A stretch of DNA of 64,000 bases. Source: Pararhizobium mangrovi (GTDB lineage Bacteria; Pseudomonadota; Alphaproteobacteria; Rhizobiales; Rhizobiaceae). The stretch is from assembly GCF_006516965.1 (NCBI RefSeq), contig NZ_VHLH01000007.1, positions 1 through 64,000 of the forward strand, read 5' to 3'. The position numbers and the translations under genes are program-made. Each line of letters begins with the position of its first letter. Position 1 is the stretch's first letter. The notes beneath the pieces are model-generated. The model was given only the letters and a program-made list of their open reading frames with translations. It had not been told where the DNA came from and searched no databases. Positions 51,514 through 62,475 of this stretch are shown piece after piece.

Positions 51514-52767
51514 ATGACGCATTTTTCCGCATTCTCGCTGCTCAAGAACGCGATGTCCGGTCACAAGGGCTGGCAGCCGCAATGGGCCGATGCCGAACCG
51601 AAGCGCGAATACGACGTCGTCATCGTCGGTGCCGGCGGGCATGGGCTGGGCGCTGCCTATTACCTCGCCAAGGAACATGGCATCACCAATGTCGCGGTGA
51701 TCGACAAAGGCTGGCTGGGCGGCGGCAATACCGGTCGCAACACGACGATCATCCGCTCGAACTATCTCTTCGACGAAAGCGCCCGGCTCTACGATCACGC
51801 GCTCGACCTGTGGGAAGGGCTCTCGCAGGATCTGAACTACAACGTCATGTTCTCGCGGCGCGGCGTCATGATGCTCGCCCATACCGTACACGACGTGCAG
51901 AGCTTCAAGCGCCACGTCCACGCCAACCGCCTGAACGGCGTCGACAACCGCTGGCTGACCGCCGAAGAGGCGAAGGAATACTGCCCGCCGGTCAACATCG
52001 CCGCGAATGCGCGCTATCCCGTCCTCGGCGCGGCCTTGCAGAAGCGTGCCGGCACGGCCCGCCACGACGCTGTCGCCTGGGGCTACGCACGGGCGGCTTC
52101 GGCGCGCAAGGTCGACATCATCCAGAACTGCCCCGTCACGGCGATCCGCCGCGGCGCGAACGGTGCGGTCGAAGGGGTGGAGACGGCGAAGGGCTTCATC
52201 CGCGCGAAGAAGGTCGCCGTTTCCGCCGCCGGCCATACGAGCGTCGTGATGGAAAGTGCCGGCGTGCGCATGCCGCTCGAAAGCTATCCGCTGCAGGCGC
52301 TCGTCTCCGAGCCGGTGAAGCCGTGCTTTCCCTGCGTGGTCATGTCGAACGCGGTTCACGCCTATATGAGCCAGTCCGACAAGGGCGAACTCGTCATCGG
52401 TTCGGGCACCGACCAGTACACGAGCTATTCCCAGCGTGGCGGCCTGCCATTGATCGAGCATACGCTGGCGGCGATCTGCGAGATCTTCCCGATCTTCTCG
52501 CGCATGCGCATGCTGCGCAAATGGGCGGGCATCGTCGATGTGACGCCGGATCGCTCGGCGATCCTCGGCAAGACTCCGGTCCAGGGCCTCTATGTCAATT
52601 GCGGATGGGGCACGGGTGGCTTCAAGGCCACCCCGGGCGCCGCCCACACGCTTGCCTGGACCGTCGCGAAGGACGAGCCGCACGCCATCAACGCGCCCTT
52701 CACCCTCGACCGTTTCCGCACCGGCCGGCTGATCGACGAGGCGGCCGCGGCCGCCGTCGCGCACTAG
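51514..52767 (+). CDS. soxB: Sarcosine oxidase beta subunit
   Basis: A 417-residue flavoprotein of the DAO family. The Rossmann motif is [20 protein letters not shown] (33-52), [15 protein letters not shown] matches the family, and the histidine in [10 protein letters not shown] (residue 184) is the probable covalent FMN site by family comparison. The C-terminal FAD loop has [14 protein letters not shown]. It carries the sarcosine-oxidising centre of the four-subunit enzyme. ATG 51514 follows GAAGGA. First gene of the soxBDAG operon. Confidence 0.95.
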   Translation: MTHFSAFSLLKNAMSGHKGWQPQWADAEPKREYDVVIVGAGGHGLGAAYYLAKEHGITNVAVIDKGWLGGGNTGRNTTIIRSNYLFDESARLYDHALDLWEGLSQDLNYNVMFSRRGVMMLAHTVHDVQSFKRHVHANRLNGVDNRWLTAEEAKEYCPPVNIAANARYPVLGAALQKRAGTARHDAVAWGYARAASARKVDIIQNCPVTAIRRGANGAVEGVETAKGFIRAKKVAVSAAGHTSVVMESAGVRMPLESYPLQALVSEPVKPCFPCVVMSNAVHAYMSQSDKGELVIGSGTDQYTSYSQRGGLPLIEHTLAAICEIFPIFSRMRMLRKWAGIVDVTPDRSAILGKTPVQGLYVNCGWGTGGFKATPGAAHTLAWTVAKDEPHAINAPFTLDRFRTGRLIDEAAAAAVAH

Positions 52768-52781
52768 AGGAGGCTTGCCCG

Positions 52782-53081
52782 ATGCTCCTGATCCGCTGCC
52801 CCTACTGTGAGGAAACGCTGCCGGAACTCGAATTCGTCTATGCGGGCGAAGCGCACATCGAGCGGCCGAAGGACCCATCGTCGCTCTCGGACGACGACTG
52901 GCGGGACTTCCTCTTCATGCGCTCGAACGTGAAGGGGCCGCACTTCGAGCGCTGGCGCCACGTGCACGGATGCGCGCGCTTCTTCAATGCCGTGCGCGAC
53001 ACGGTGACCGACCGTTTCCTCGCGACCTACAAGGCCGGTGAGAAGCGGCCCTCGCTGGCCGAACTGGAGAAGGCGGAATGA
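52782..53081 (+). CDS. soxD: Sarcosine oxidase delta subunit
   Basis: A 99-residue zinc-binding subunit with CPYC at residues 6-9 and a further histidine and cysteine in HVHGC (about 60-64), the known metal site of SoxD. It has the conserved FLFMRSNVKGPHFERW block. ATG 52782 follows GAGGAGG in the 14-base gap after soxB. It stabilises the complex; its stop overlaps the soxA start (ATGA). Confidence 0.95.
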   Translation: MLLIRCPYCEETLPELEFVYAGEAHIERPKDPSSLSDDDWRDFLFMRSNVKGPHFERWRHVHGCARFFNAVRDTVTDRFLATYKAGEKRPSLAELEKAE

Positions 53082-56071
53082 CGACGCTGCGCGTTCCAAA
53101 TGGCGGCCGGGTGCGCCACGACGAGCCGGTTGCGTTCACCTTCGACGGCAAGTCCTATACGGGCCTTCGCGGCGATACGCTCGCCTCCGCGCTTCTTGCG
53201 AACGGCGTGCATCTGATGGGCCGTTCCTTCAAGTATCACCGTCCGCGCGGGCCGGTCACCGCGGGTTCGGAAGAGCCGAACGCGCTCGTCGGCACGTCGC
53301 GCGGGAAGGGGCGCTCGGAGCCGAACACCCGCGCGACCATGCAGGAACTGCGCCACGGCCTGGTCGCGGAAAGCCAGAACCGTTCGCCGAGCCTGAAGTT
53401 CGACTTCGGCGCGGTCAACGATCGCCTGCATCCGGTGTTTTCCGCCGGTTTCTACTACAAGACCTTCATGTGGCCGAAGAGCTTCTGGGACCGGGTCTAC
53501 GAGCCGGTGATCCGGGCGGCCGCCGGGCTCGGCACCGCGCCGAAGGAGGAAGATCCCGACACCTACGCCAACCGCTACGCGCATGTGGACGTGCTGGTCG
53601 TCGGCGCCGGACCCACGGGCATCGCGGCGGCACTGACGGCGGCAAAGGCCGGTGCCGGCGTCGTGCTTGTCGACGAGAACGCGGAGATCGGCGGAGCGCT
53701 GCTTTCCGATCCGTCGGTCGCGATCGAGGGCGAGCCGGCCTGGACGTGGCTCGCCGGCCGCATCGGCGAACTGGCGGCGCTCGGCGTCACGGTGATGACG
53801 CGTACGACGGCGATCGGCTACTACCACCAGAACATGGTCGCGCTCGCCGAGCGGCTGACCGACCATCTCGACGAGATCCCGCAAGGCGCGCCGCGCGAGC
53901 GCATGTGGCAGGTGCGCGCCGGTCAGGTGGTGCTGGCGCAGGGCGCGCTCGAAAAGCCGCTCGTCTTCAACGGCAACGACCGGCCGGGCATCATGCTCGC
54001 CGGCGCGGCGCAGACCTATCTGAACCGCTATGGCGTGCGCATCGGCGAGCGCGCTGCGATCGTCACCAGCCACGACAGCGCATGGTACACCGCCTTCAAT
54101 CTCGCCGATTCCGGAACGGCGATCGCCGCGATCGTCGATACGCGCAGCCATCCGAACGCCGAGCTCCTGGGCGAAGCCCGCAGGCGGCAAATCCGCGTTC
54201 TCGTCGGCCATACCGTCGTCGCCACTTCCGGCCGGCTTCGCGTGAAGTCGATCACGGTCGCGCCGATGACCAATGGCAGGGTGGGCAAGAGCCAGACGAT
54301 CGCGTGCGACTGCGTGGCGGCCTGTGGTGGATGGACGCCCTCGCTCCACCTCTTCTCGCACACCAAGGGCACGCTGCGGTGGGACGAGGCGAGCGCGGCC
54401 TTCTTTCCCGATCGCAAGAGCGAGGCCTGCGAGATCGCCGGCGCGGGCAGGGGATTGTGGGGATACGCGCCGGTCCTGGCCGACGGGGTCGCGGCCGGTA
54501 CTGCGGCGGCTTCCTCATTCGGCCAGGAAGCCCGTGCCGTTGCACCCGGCGTGAAGGGCGACCGGCCGGGAACGGGTGCCAACCACGCCGTGCTCGCGAC
54601 CAGCGTCAAGCCGGGCCGCGTTCGGGCTTTCGTGGATTTCCAGAACGACGTGACGGCGAAGGACATTCGCCTTGCCGTTAGCGAAGGCATGAAGTCGATC
54701 GAACACGTCAAGCGCTATACGACCAACGGCATGGCGACCGATCAGGGCAAGCTTTCCAACATCAACGGCCTGATGATCGCCGCCGAGACGCTCGGCAAGG
54801 CGCCGCCCGAGGTCGGCCTGACGACCTTCCGCCCGCCCTATACGCCGACGACCTTCGCGACCTTCGCCGGCTATCATCGGGGCACCCATTTCGAGGTGAC
54901 CCGCAAGACGCCGATCGACGGCTGGGCGGACGAGCAGAGCGCCGTCTTCGAGCCGGTCGGCCAGTGGCGGCGTGCGCGCTACTATCCGAAGGCAGGCGAG
55001 GACATGGACGCCGCCGTCGAGCGCGAATGCCGGGCGACACGCCAGTCGGTCGGCATCTTCGATGCGACGACGCTCGGAAAGATCGAGGTCGCGGGACCCG
55101 ATGCGGCCGAGTTCATGAACCGCGTCTACACCAATCCATGGACGAAGCTCGGCGTCGGCAAGGCCCGCTACGGCGTGCTCCTCGGCGAGGATGGCTTCAT
55201 CCGCGACGACGGCGTCGTGGGGCGCGTTTCCGAAACGCTTTTCCACGTCACCACGACGACGGGCGGTGCCGCGCGTGTGCTGACGATGATGGAGGACTAT
55301 CGCCAGACCGAATGGCCGGACCTTAAGGTCTGGCTCACCTCGACCACCGAACAGTGGGCCGTCGTCGCGCTGAACGGACCGAACGCGCGCAAGGTGCTGG
55401 AGCCGCTGACGGAAGGGCTCGATCTTTCCAACGAGGCCTTCCCGATGATGTCGCTCGCCGATTGCCGCGTCGCGGGGTTCCGGGCGCGCCTCTTCCGGCT
55501 GAGCTTCACCGGCGAACTCGGATACGAGGTCAACGTACCGGCGCGCCACGGCCTTGCGCTGTGGAAGGCGCTGATGGAGGCGGGCGAGCCCTACGACATC
55601 TGCCCCTACGGCACGGAAACGATGCACGTGCTGCGCGCCGAGAAGGGCTTCATCATCGTCGGCCAGGATACCGACGGCACGGTGACGCCGGACGATGCGG
55701 GGCTCGGCTGGGCGGTCGGCAAGAAGAAGACCGACTTCGTCGGCATGCGCTCGCTGAAGCGGCCGGATCTCGCCGCGACGGGCCGCAAGCAGCTCGTCGG
55801 CCTGCAGCCGGAGGATGGCTCGCTCCTGCTCGAGGAAGGCGCGCAGATCGTCGCCGATCCGGACAAGCCCGTGCCGATGCGCATGCTCGGCCACGTGACC
55901 TCTTCCTATCGTAGTGCCGCGCTCGGCCGTTCGATCGCCATGGCGCTTGTCGCCGACGGCCGGCAGATGATGGGCAAGACGGTCTATATTCCGATGCCGG
56001 ACGGCACGCACAAGGCGACGATCACGTCCGCCAACGCCTACGATCCCGATGGCGAACGGGCGAAGATGTGA
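53078..56071 (+). CDS. soxA: Sarcosine oxidase alpha subunit
   Basis: A 997-residue subunit of the usual length. The N-terminal domain (about 1-160) has the ferredoxin-like GRSFKYHRPRGPVTAG region; a Rossmann domain starts VDVLVVGAGPTGIAAALTAA. The C-terminal half is a GcvT-type folate-binding domain (YEVNVPARHGLALWKALMEAGEPYDICPYG in outline). It binds NAD and tetrahydrofolate and converts the methyl group to 5,10-methylenetetrahydrofolate. GTGAGG at its 3' end overlaps the soxG start region. Confidence 0.95.
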   Translation: MTTLRVPNGGRVRHDEPVAFTFDGKSYTGLRGDTLASALLANGVHLMGRSFKYHRPRGPVTAGSEEPNALVGTSRGKGRSEPNTRATMQELRHGLVAESQNRSPSLKFDFGAVNDRLHPVFSAGFYYKTFMWPKSFWDRVYEPVIRAAAGLGTAPKEEDPDTYANRYAHVDVLVVGAGPTGIAAALTAAKAGAGVVLVDENAEIGGALLSDPSVAIEGEPAWTWLAGRIGELAALGVTVMTRTTAIGYYHQNMVALAERLTDHLDEIPQGAPRERMWQVRAGQVVLAQGALEKPLVFNGNDRPGIMLAGAAQTYLNRYGVRIGERAAIVTSHDSAWYTAFNLADSGTAIAAIVDTRSHPNAELLGEARRRQIRVLVGHTVVATSGRLRVKSITVAPMTNGRVGKSQTIACDCVAACGGWTPSLHLFSHTKGTLRWDEASAAFFPDRKSEACEIAGAGRGLWGYAPVLADGVAAGTAAASSFGQEARAVAPGVKGDRPGTGANHAVLATSVKPGRVRAFVDFQNDVTAKDIRLAVSEGMKSIEHVKRYTTNGMATDQGKLSNINGLMIAAETLGKAPPEVGLTTFRPPYTPTTFATFAGYHRGTHFEVTRKTPIDGWADEQSAVFEPVGQWRRARYYPKAGEDMDAAVERECRATRQSVGIFDATTLGKIEVAGPDAAEFMNRVYTNPWTKLGVGKARYGVLLGEDGFIRDDGVVGRVSETLFHVTTTTGGAARVLTMMEDYRQTEWPDLKVWLTSTTEQWAVVALNGPNARKVLEPLTEGLDLSNEAFPMMSLADCRVAGFRARLFRLSFTGELGYEVNVPARHGLALWKALMEAGEPYDICPYGTETMHVLRAEKGFIIVGQDTDGTVTPDDAGLGWAVGKKKTDFVGMRSLKRPDLAATGRKQLVGLQPEDGSLLLEEGAQIVADPDKPVPMRMLGHVTSSYRSAALGRSIAMALVADGRQMMGKTVYIPMPDGTHKATITSANAYDPDGERAKM

Positions 56072-56631
56072 GGATGGAGCAGGCCATGACCTTTCATGCG
56101 CAGAAAAGGCCCGTCGCCGCTGCCGGCGCGGTGACCATCGAGGATCTCGCGCCGGAAGCGCGCTTTTCGCTGCGCGGCGACCCTGCCGATGCCGGAATCC
56201 TCGGCCGTACCCTCGGTGTCGACCTTCCGACTGCAATCGGCACGCGGAACGAGAAGGACGGGCGCACGGCGCTTTGCCTCGGGCCGGACGAATGGGTCGT
56301 GCTTGCCGGCGAAGCCGAGCGCGACGCGATCCTCGACGCCTTCGCCGCGATCGAGGCCGATACGCCGCATGCACTCTGCGACATCGGCGATCGCGAGGTT
56401 TCGGTGCGGATCGTCGGGCCGGACGCCGCGGCTCTGCTGGCGATGGGCTGTCCGCGCGACCTTTCGCACCTTGCCCCGGGGCGGGCGGTGCGGACCGTAT
56501 TCGACGGCGTTTCGATCGTGCTATGGCGTGAAGCGGAAGAGGTCTACCGGCTGGATGCGTGGCGATCCTCCGCGCCCTATGTCCGCGAACTGCTCGAAAC
56601 CGGGGTCGTGGAACTGCGCGCCGGGCTTTAA
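56068..56631 (+). CDS. soxG: Sarcosine oxidase gamma subunit
   Basis: A protein of up to 187 residues matching SoxG, the small subunit of heterotetrameric sarcosine oxidase. It contains LGPDEWVVLAGEAERDAIL and ALCDIGDREVSVRI, both typical. The start is uncertain: GTG 56068 overlaps the soxA stop, ATG 56074 follows, and ATG 56086 has GGAGCAGG in front of it and may be the real start. It completes the operon soxBDAG. Confidence 0.9.
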   Translation: MRMEQAMTFHAQKRPVAAAGAVTIEDLAPEARFSLRGDPADAGILGRTLGVDLPTAIGTRNEKDGRTALCLGPDEWVVLAGEAERDAILDAFAAIEADTPHALCDIGDREVSVRIVGPDAAALLAMGCPRDLSHLAPGRAVRTVFDGVSIVLWREAEEVYRLDAWRSSAPYVRELLETGVVELRAGL

Positions 56632-56634
56632 GCT

Positions 56635-56650
56635 CGGGGGGCACCTCCCG
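56635..56650 (+). other. Short GC-rich stem-loop between soxG and sdaA
   Basis: CGGGGGG and CCTCCCG can pair, with one G-U, around CA, or more realistically as six pairs around GCAC. It lies in the 37-base gap between the sarcosine oxidase operon and sdaA and could adjust expression of the lyase. Weak evidence. Confidence 0.3.
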
Positions 56651-56668
56651 GACGAACGGAGAACGTCG

Positions 56669-58069
56669 ATGATCCCCTCCATATTCGAGATCTTCAAGGT
56701 CGGGATCGGTCCATCTTCGTCGCACACCATGGGTCCGATGGTTGCGGCCGCGCGCTTTCTCGATGCGCTGCGGGCGCTTGCCGACACGCAGGACGGTTCC
56801 GGCAAGCCGGCTTCGGTCGCGGTTTCGCTGCACGGCTCGCTTGCGCTGACCGGGCGCGGGCACGGAACCGACCGGGCGGTCATGCTCGGCCTTTGCGGCG
56901 AGCGGCCGGAAACGCACGATCCGGACGCAGCCGGTGCGATGCTGACCGCGCTCGAAACCGATCGCCGGCTCACGCCGCCCGGCCTTCCGCCGCTCCGCTT
57001 CGACCCGGCGCACGACATCGTTTTCGATTGCGGACCGCCGCTTCCCGGCCACCCGAACGGCATGATCTTCCGCGCAGGCGACGATGCCGGAACCGCGCTT
57101 TTGGAAGTGACGTATTATTCCGTCGGCGGCGGCTTCGTCATGAGCGCGGACGAACTCGAACGCTACGACGTCGCCGACATGCGCGCGAACGATACGGGCG
57201 ACGTGCCGTACCCGTTCTCCTCCACGCGCGACATGCTCGCGATGGGCGTCCGCTCCGGCCTTTCGATCGCGGCGATGATGGAGGCGAACGAGAAGGCGTC
57301 CGGCAGCAACGACGTCGAGAACCGGCTGGACGCGATCGCCGAGGCGATGGACGCCTGCATGGACCGGGGTCTCGCGCAGGACGGCATCCTCGCCGGCGGT
57401 CTGAACGTGCGCCGCCGCGCGCGCCAGCTCTACGAGGCGTTGCGCGCGGAACGTTCCGTCGGCCGATCCTCCCCGCACGCGGCGAACGAGTGGCTGAGCG
57501 TCTACGCGATGGCGGTCAACGAAGAGAATGCCGCCGGCGGCCGGGTCGTGACGGCGCCGACCAACGGGGCCGCGGGCGTGGTGCCGGCCGTGCTTCGCTA
57601 CTGGCACGAGCAGTGCGACGGCGGCGACGTCGCGACGCGGCGCGTCTTCCTGCTGACGGCGGGCGCGATCGGCGGCATCATCAAGCGCAACGCCTCGATC
57701 TCGGGTGCGGAGGTCGGCTGCCAGGGCGAGGTCGGCAGCGCTGCCGCCATGGCCGCCGCGGGGCTCACCGCGGCGCTCGGCGGCACGAACGAGCAGGTGG
57801 AAAACGCCGCCGAGATCGCGCTCGAACATCATCTCGGCATGACCTGCGATCCCGCGAGCGGGCTCGTGCAGGTGCCGTGCATCGAACGCAACGCGCTCGG
57901 CGCGATCAAGGCCGTTTCGGCGGCAGCGCTCGCGCTTCGCGGCGACGGCACGCACTTCATGCCGCTCGACAACTGCATCCGGGTCATGCGCGACACGGGC
58001 CGCGACATGAACGTGAAGTACAAGGAGACGTCCACCGGTGGCATCGCCGTCAACCTGCCGGAGTGCTGA
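56669..58069 (+). CDS. sdaA: L-serine ammonia-lyase (iron-sulfur type)
   Basis: A 466-residue L-serine dehydratase. It starts [20 protein letters not shown], the family hallmark, and keeps the Fe-S cysteines in GCQGEVGSA (near 350), [10 protein letters not shown] (near 392) and PCIERN (near 404). It converts serine to pyruvate and ammonia. Beside soxBDAG it disposes of the glycine and one-carbon unit produced from betaine, once serine hydroxymethyltransferase (encoded elsewhere) makes serine. ATG 56669 follows CGGAGAA. Confidence 0.95.
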   Translation: MIPSIFEIFKVGIGPSSSHTMGPMVAAARFLDALRALADTQDGSGKPASVAVSLHGSLALTGRGHGTDRAVMLGLCGERPETHDPDAAGAMLTALETDRRLTPPGLPPLRFDPAHDIVFDCGPPLPGHPNGMIFRAGDDAGTALLEVTYYSVGGGFVMSADELERYDVADMRANDTGDVPYPFSSTRDMLAMGVRSGLSIAAMMEANEKASGSNDVENRLDAIAEAMDACMDRGLAQDGILAGGLNVRRRARQLYEALRAERSVGRSSPHAANEWLSVYAMAVNEENAAGGRVVTAPTNGAAGVVPAVLRYWHEQCDGGDVATRRVFLLTAGAIGGIIKRNASISGAEVGCQGEVGSAAAMAAAGLTAALGGTNEQVENAAEIALEHHLGMTCDPASGLVQVPCIERNALGAIKAVSAAALALRGDGTHFMPLDNCIRVMRDTGRDMNVKYKETSTGGIAVNLPEC

Positions 58070-58092
58070 TCGAGCGGTGTCGTCGCCGCGAA

Positions 58093-58980
58093 TCAGATGC
58101 GCTTCGAGGTGAGCCAGTCCGCGAAGACCCGCGCCTTCGCAGAAGCGCGCGGGTGGACCTTCAGATAGTAGCAGTGCGGCGAGGGAATGCTTTGCGAAAC
58201 GAGGTCGAGGAGGCGACCCTGTTCCACCTGCGGCATGACGAGCCCGTCCCATCCGAGCACGGCGCCGACGCCGTCCTGCGCGAGCTGCAGGGCGATCATG
58301 TAGTTGTTGACCGCAATGCGCTTGCCGGTCGGCGCGGGATGGCCGAGCTGCCTGAACCAGTCCGTCCAGCCCGTCCAGCGTGCCGCTTCCACGCCGGAAA
58401 GGTGGATGAGCGGAGCGGAAAGCAGGTCTTCCGGTTCCCTTATCTGGTGCGCTGCGGCATAGCCTGGCGATCCGAGCGCGCGCATCCGGTCGCGAAAGAG
58501 GAAATGGTGGTCGTTCTCGTCCTCCGGCAGGGCGCCGTAATGGACGCTGAGATCGGGATAGGCGCTGCCCGGAACATCGATGTCGCTGACGATCTGGGAG
58601 ATGAGAATCTCCGGGTGGGATTTCCAGAAAGCCGCGATTTGCGGTGTCAGCCAGAAGGCGCTGATCGCCGTCGTCGCCTGAACGGTGACGTCTTCGGACT
58701 CCGATTGCCCGCGTACATCCGACACGGCATTCGATAAAGTTTGGAAACCGCGCTGTAATGCAACAAAAAGGTACGCGCCGATCTCCGTCAGCTCCACGCC
58801 ACGGTGCTGCCTGCGGAAAAGCGTGCGTGCGAGTTCAGCCTCCAACCCCTTGATTTGATGACTGATTGCGGCCGGCGTCACGTTGAGTTCGACGGCCGCC
58901 GCCTTGAAGCTCGAATTCCGCGCAGCGGCCTCGAAACACAGGAGGCCCGTCATGGATGGAAGGTCGTAGGGCCGCTTCAT
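58093..58980 (-). CDS. LysR-family transcriptional regulator (GcvA-like)
   Basis: A 295-residue LysR regulator. The N-terminal HTH is FEAAARNSSFKAAAVELNVT, continuing PAAISHQIKGLEAEL, and the ligand domain begins near residue 95. The Arg-Gly-Val block HRGVELTEIGAYLF and overall spacing resemble GcvA-type members, which respond to glycine metabolism. It is convergent with sdaA and divergent from gbcA, so it may regulate the betaine genes in addition to the GbdR-like activator. Confidence 0.9.
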   Translation of the reverse strand: MKRPYDLPSMTGLLCFEAAARNSSFKAAAVELNVTPAAISHQIKGLEAELARTLFRRQHRGVELTEIGAYLFVALQRGFQTLSNAVSDVRGQSESEDVTVQATTAISAFWLTPQIAAFWKSHPEILISQIVSDIDVPGSAYPDLSVHYGALPEDENDHHFLFRDRMRALGSPGYAAAHQIREPEDLLSAPLIHLSGVEAARWTGWTDWFRQLGHPAPTGKRIAVNNYMIALQLAQDGVGAVLGWDGLVMPQVEQGRLLDLVSQSIPSPHCYYLKVHPRASAKARVFADWLTSKRI

Positions 58981-59048
58981 GCGTCGCTTTCAAGCGCGTG
59001 GATGTCGGAAACCGGACAAGTAAAAAAAACTAAATCAACGTGAAAATT

Positions 59049-59066
59049 TATGCCATTGCGAGCATA
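59049..59066. promoter_or_regulatory. TATGC-N8-GCATA operator candidate upstream of gbcA
   Basis: TATGC (59049-59053) and GCATA (59062-59066) are exact inverted repeats eight bases apart, about 56 bases before gbcA. The dyad size and its position between a divergent LysR gene and its likely target suit a LysR-type site. The 141-base gap also holds an A-rich tract near 59021-59050. Confidence 0.5.
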
Positions 59067-59088
59067 GCTAGGCGTGCCTCATCCATGA

Positions 59089-60354
<1,266 letters not shown>

Positions 60355-60358
60355 GCCG

Positions 60359-61426
60359 ATGACCATGCACGTGCAGCCCAAGCTCGCGTTCTGGAGCGAC
60401 AACGAGCCGCTCGAATGCGTTTCGACGCTGCCCGAAGCGCCGGACGTCGTGACCTTCACCTTCCAAGCGCCGTCCGGTGCGCTGTTCTACTATCAGCCGG
60501 GCCAGTTCCTGACGCTGGAGCTGCCGTTGCCGGACGGGGTGATCTACCGCACCTACACGATCTCTTCGTCTCCTTCGCGACCGATGTCGCTGTCGATCAC
60601 CGTCAAGGCCCAGAACGCTTCGATCGGTACGCGCTGGATGCTGAACAACCTGCAGGCGGGCATGCGCCTTCGCGCCATCGGGCCGTCGGGTTCGTTTTCC
60701 TACCTGAACTATCCCGCGCGAAAGCACCTCTTCATCTCGGCCGGATCCGGCATCACGCCGATGATGTCGATGGCGACCAACATGTACGATTCCGGTCGCG
60801 ATCCCGACATCGTCTTCATCAATTGCGCGCGCCGGCCTTCGGAGATCATCTTCCGCGACCGGCTGGAGCACATGGCCTCGCGCAGCACCGGCATCGAGCT
60901 TGCCTGGGTCGTCGAGGGAACCGATCGATACCGCCCCTGGGCAGGGTTCAAGGGCATGTTCAACCAGCTGATCCTCGGCATCGTCGCCGCCGACTATCTG
61001 GAGCGCGAAGTGTTCTGCTGCGGGCCGGAACCCTTCATGCAGACGGTGCGTGAAGCGCTGGTCGGCCTCGGCTTCGACATGGACCACTACCACCAGGAAA
61101 GTTTCAGCGCGCCGTTGCCCGAGACCGGCGTCGTGCCCGAGGGCGTGACGCTCGACGAGGAAGGCAAGGCCGAGATCGAATTCGCGACATCAGGCATTTC
61201 GACCGAATGCCACGAGACGGAAACCCTTCTGGGTGCCGCGCGCGCCGCTGGCCTCGTCATTCCGTCCGGCTGCACCTTCGGCGTATGCGGCACCTGCAAG
61301 ATACGCAAGCTCGAAGGGCAGGTGCACATGGTGCACAATGGCGGCATCACCGACGACGATATCGAGGCGGGCTACGTCCTCGCCTGCTGCTCGAACCCGA
61401 TCGGCAAGGTCAGGATCGAGGCGTAG
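60359..61426 (+). CDS. gbcB: Glycine betaine monooxygenase, ferredoxin reductase subunit
   Basis: A 355-residue reductase. An FAD domain (YRTYTISSSPSRPMSLSITV) and an NAD domain (SAGSGITPMMSM, then FCCGPEPFM) are followed by a plant-type [2Fe-2S] ferredoxin domain. Its cysteines lie in CTFGVCGTC near 304-312, with a further one near 342. It moves electrons from NAD(P)H to GbcA. ATG 60359 is four bases after the gbcA stop. Its 3' end overlaps the convergent regulator gene by 17 bases. Confidence 0.93.
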   Translation: MTMHVQPKLAFWSDNEPLECVSTLPEAPDVVTFTFQAPSGALFYYQPGQFLTLELPLPDGVIYRTYTISSSPSRPMSLSITVKAQNASIGTRWMLNNLQAGMRLRAIGPSGSFSYLNYPARKHLFISAGSGITPMMSMATNMYDSGRDPDIVFINCARRPSEIIFRDRLEHMASRSTGIELAWVVEGTDRYRPWAGFKGMFNQLILGIVAADYLEREVFCCGPEPFMQTVREALVGLGFDMDHYHQESFSAPLPETGVVPEGVTLDEEGKAEIEFATSGISTECHETETLLGAARAAGLVIPSGCTFGVCGTCKIRKLEGQVHMVHNGGITDDDIEAGYVLACCSNPIGKVRIEA

Positions 61427-62465
61427 ACGGGACATCCGCCCGTCGGTTCGGCGCAAGCAGGACCCCGACGGCCGGTTCTTCCGGGTCGGGGCGTGCCGCC
61501 TGTGCCCGGCGATATTCGCCGGGACGAAGGCCGCGTTCGGCGCGCAGCACGCGGCTGAGATGGGGAGCGTCGCAGAAGCCCGTCGAAAGGGCGACCTGCG
61601 TCACGCTGTCCTCGCTCGTGCGCAGGCGCTGCAAGGCCCGCTCCAGCCGCAGGTCCAGATAGACCTTCGCCGGCGTCGCCTCGACGTCCTTCAGGAACCG
61701 TCGTTCCAGGCTTCGACGGCCGATGCCGAGCTTCTCGCATATCTCGTCGATGGGGCGGGGCGTCTCGATGGTCTGCTGCATGTGCAGCAACGCCTTCTTG
61801 ACGAGCGGGTCCTTCGGCTGGCGCGCGCTCTGCTGGCCCGGTTGGGGCTTTTCACCGCTGAGCGCCCCGTCGATCATCATGATGTTGAGGCTCTTGATCG
61901 CCGCCGAATGGCCGATGTGACGGTCGACGAGAAAGGCGGCCAGATGCGCCGCGCCGTGACCGCCCGAGCAGGTGAGCCGGTCGCGATCGACCACGAAGAT
62001 CTGGTCGGAGACCGGGCGCTCGCGATCGAAGCGATCGACGAAGTCCTGATGGTGGAACCAGCTCACGCAGCAGCGATAGCCTTCGAGAAGGCCGGCTTCC
62101 TGCAGGATGAAGACGCCCGTGCACAGGCCGACGAGCGGCACGCTGGTTTCCGCCTGCTCGCGCAGGAAGGCGCGTTCCTCGCGCCCGAGCACGCTGCGGT
62201 CGCCGATCAGCCCGCCGACGACCACGATGTAGTCGTAGGTTCCCCCGCCGTTCAGGCGCCGGTCTGGCTGCACCTTGACCCCGCAACTCGAGGTCACGCT
62301 TTCGAGCGTATGCGAAAGCACGCTCCATTCGCACAGGATCGGCCGCGAGCGATCGGCCTCGTCCGCGGCCAGCCGAAGGACGTCGACGAAGTTCGCAAAG
62401 GCCGACAGCGTGAAGCGATCGGCGAGCACGAAACCGACGCTGAGGCGCTTCCTTGCGGTCGTCAT
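61410..62465 (-). CDS. gbdR: GlxA-type AraC-family regulator, GbdR-like
   Basis: A 351-residue activator. The N-terminal domain is DJ-1/PfpI-like, with C115 in GLCTGVFIL and the IVVVGGLIGDRS strand. The C-terminal AraC domain (about 225-325) has GIGRRSLERRFLKDVEATPA and ALSTGFCDAPHLSRVL. This pairing is that of GbdR, which senses betaine or dimethylglycine and switches on gbc, dgc and sox genes in pseudomonads. Its location between gbcB and dgcA strongly supports that role here. Confidence 0.85.
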   Translation of the reverse strand: MTTARKRLSVGFVLADRFTLSAFANFVDVLRLAADEADRSRPILCEWSVLSHTLESVTSSCGVKVQPDRRLNGGGTYDYIVVVGGLIGDRSVLGREERAFLREQAETSVPLVGLCTGVFILQEAGLLEGYRCCVSWFHHQDFVDRFDRERPVSDQIFVVDRDRLTCSGGHGAAHLAAFLVDRHIGHSAAIKSLNIMMIDGALSGEKPQPGQQSARQPKDPLVKKALLHMQQTIETPRPIDEICEKLGIGRRSLERRFLKDVEATPAKVYLDLRLERALQRLRTSEDSVTQVALSTGFCDAPHLSRVLRAERGLRPGEYRRAQAARPDPEEPAVGVLLAPNRRADVPSTPRS

Positions 62466-62475
62466 GCGACCATCC

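Noticed and set aside
54515-58252. A 1245-residue open frame on the minus strand across soxA, soxG and sdaA
   Set aside because: It covers three well-matched plus-strand genes and has shadow composition rich in Arg, His and Ala, with no recognisable motif.
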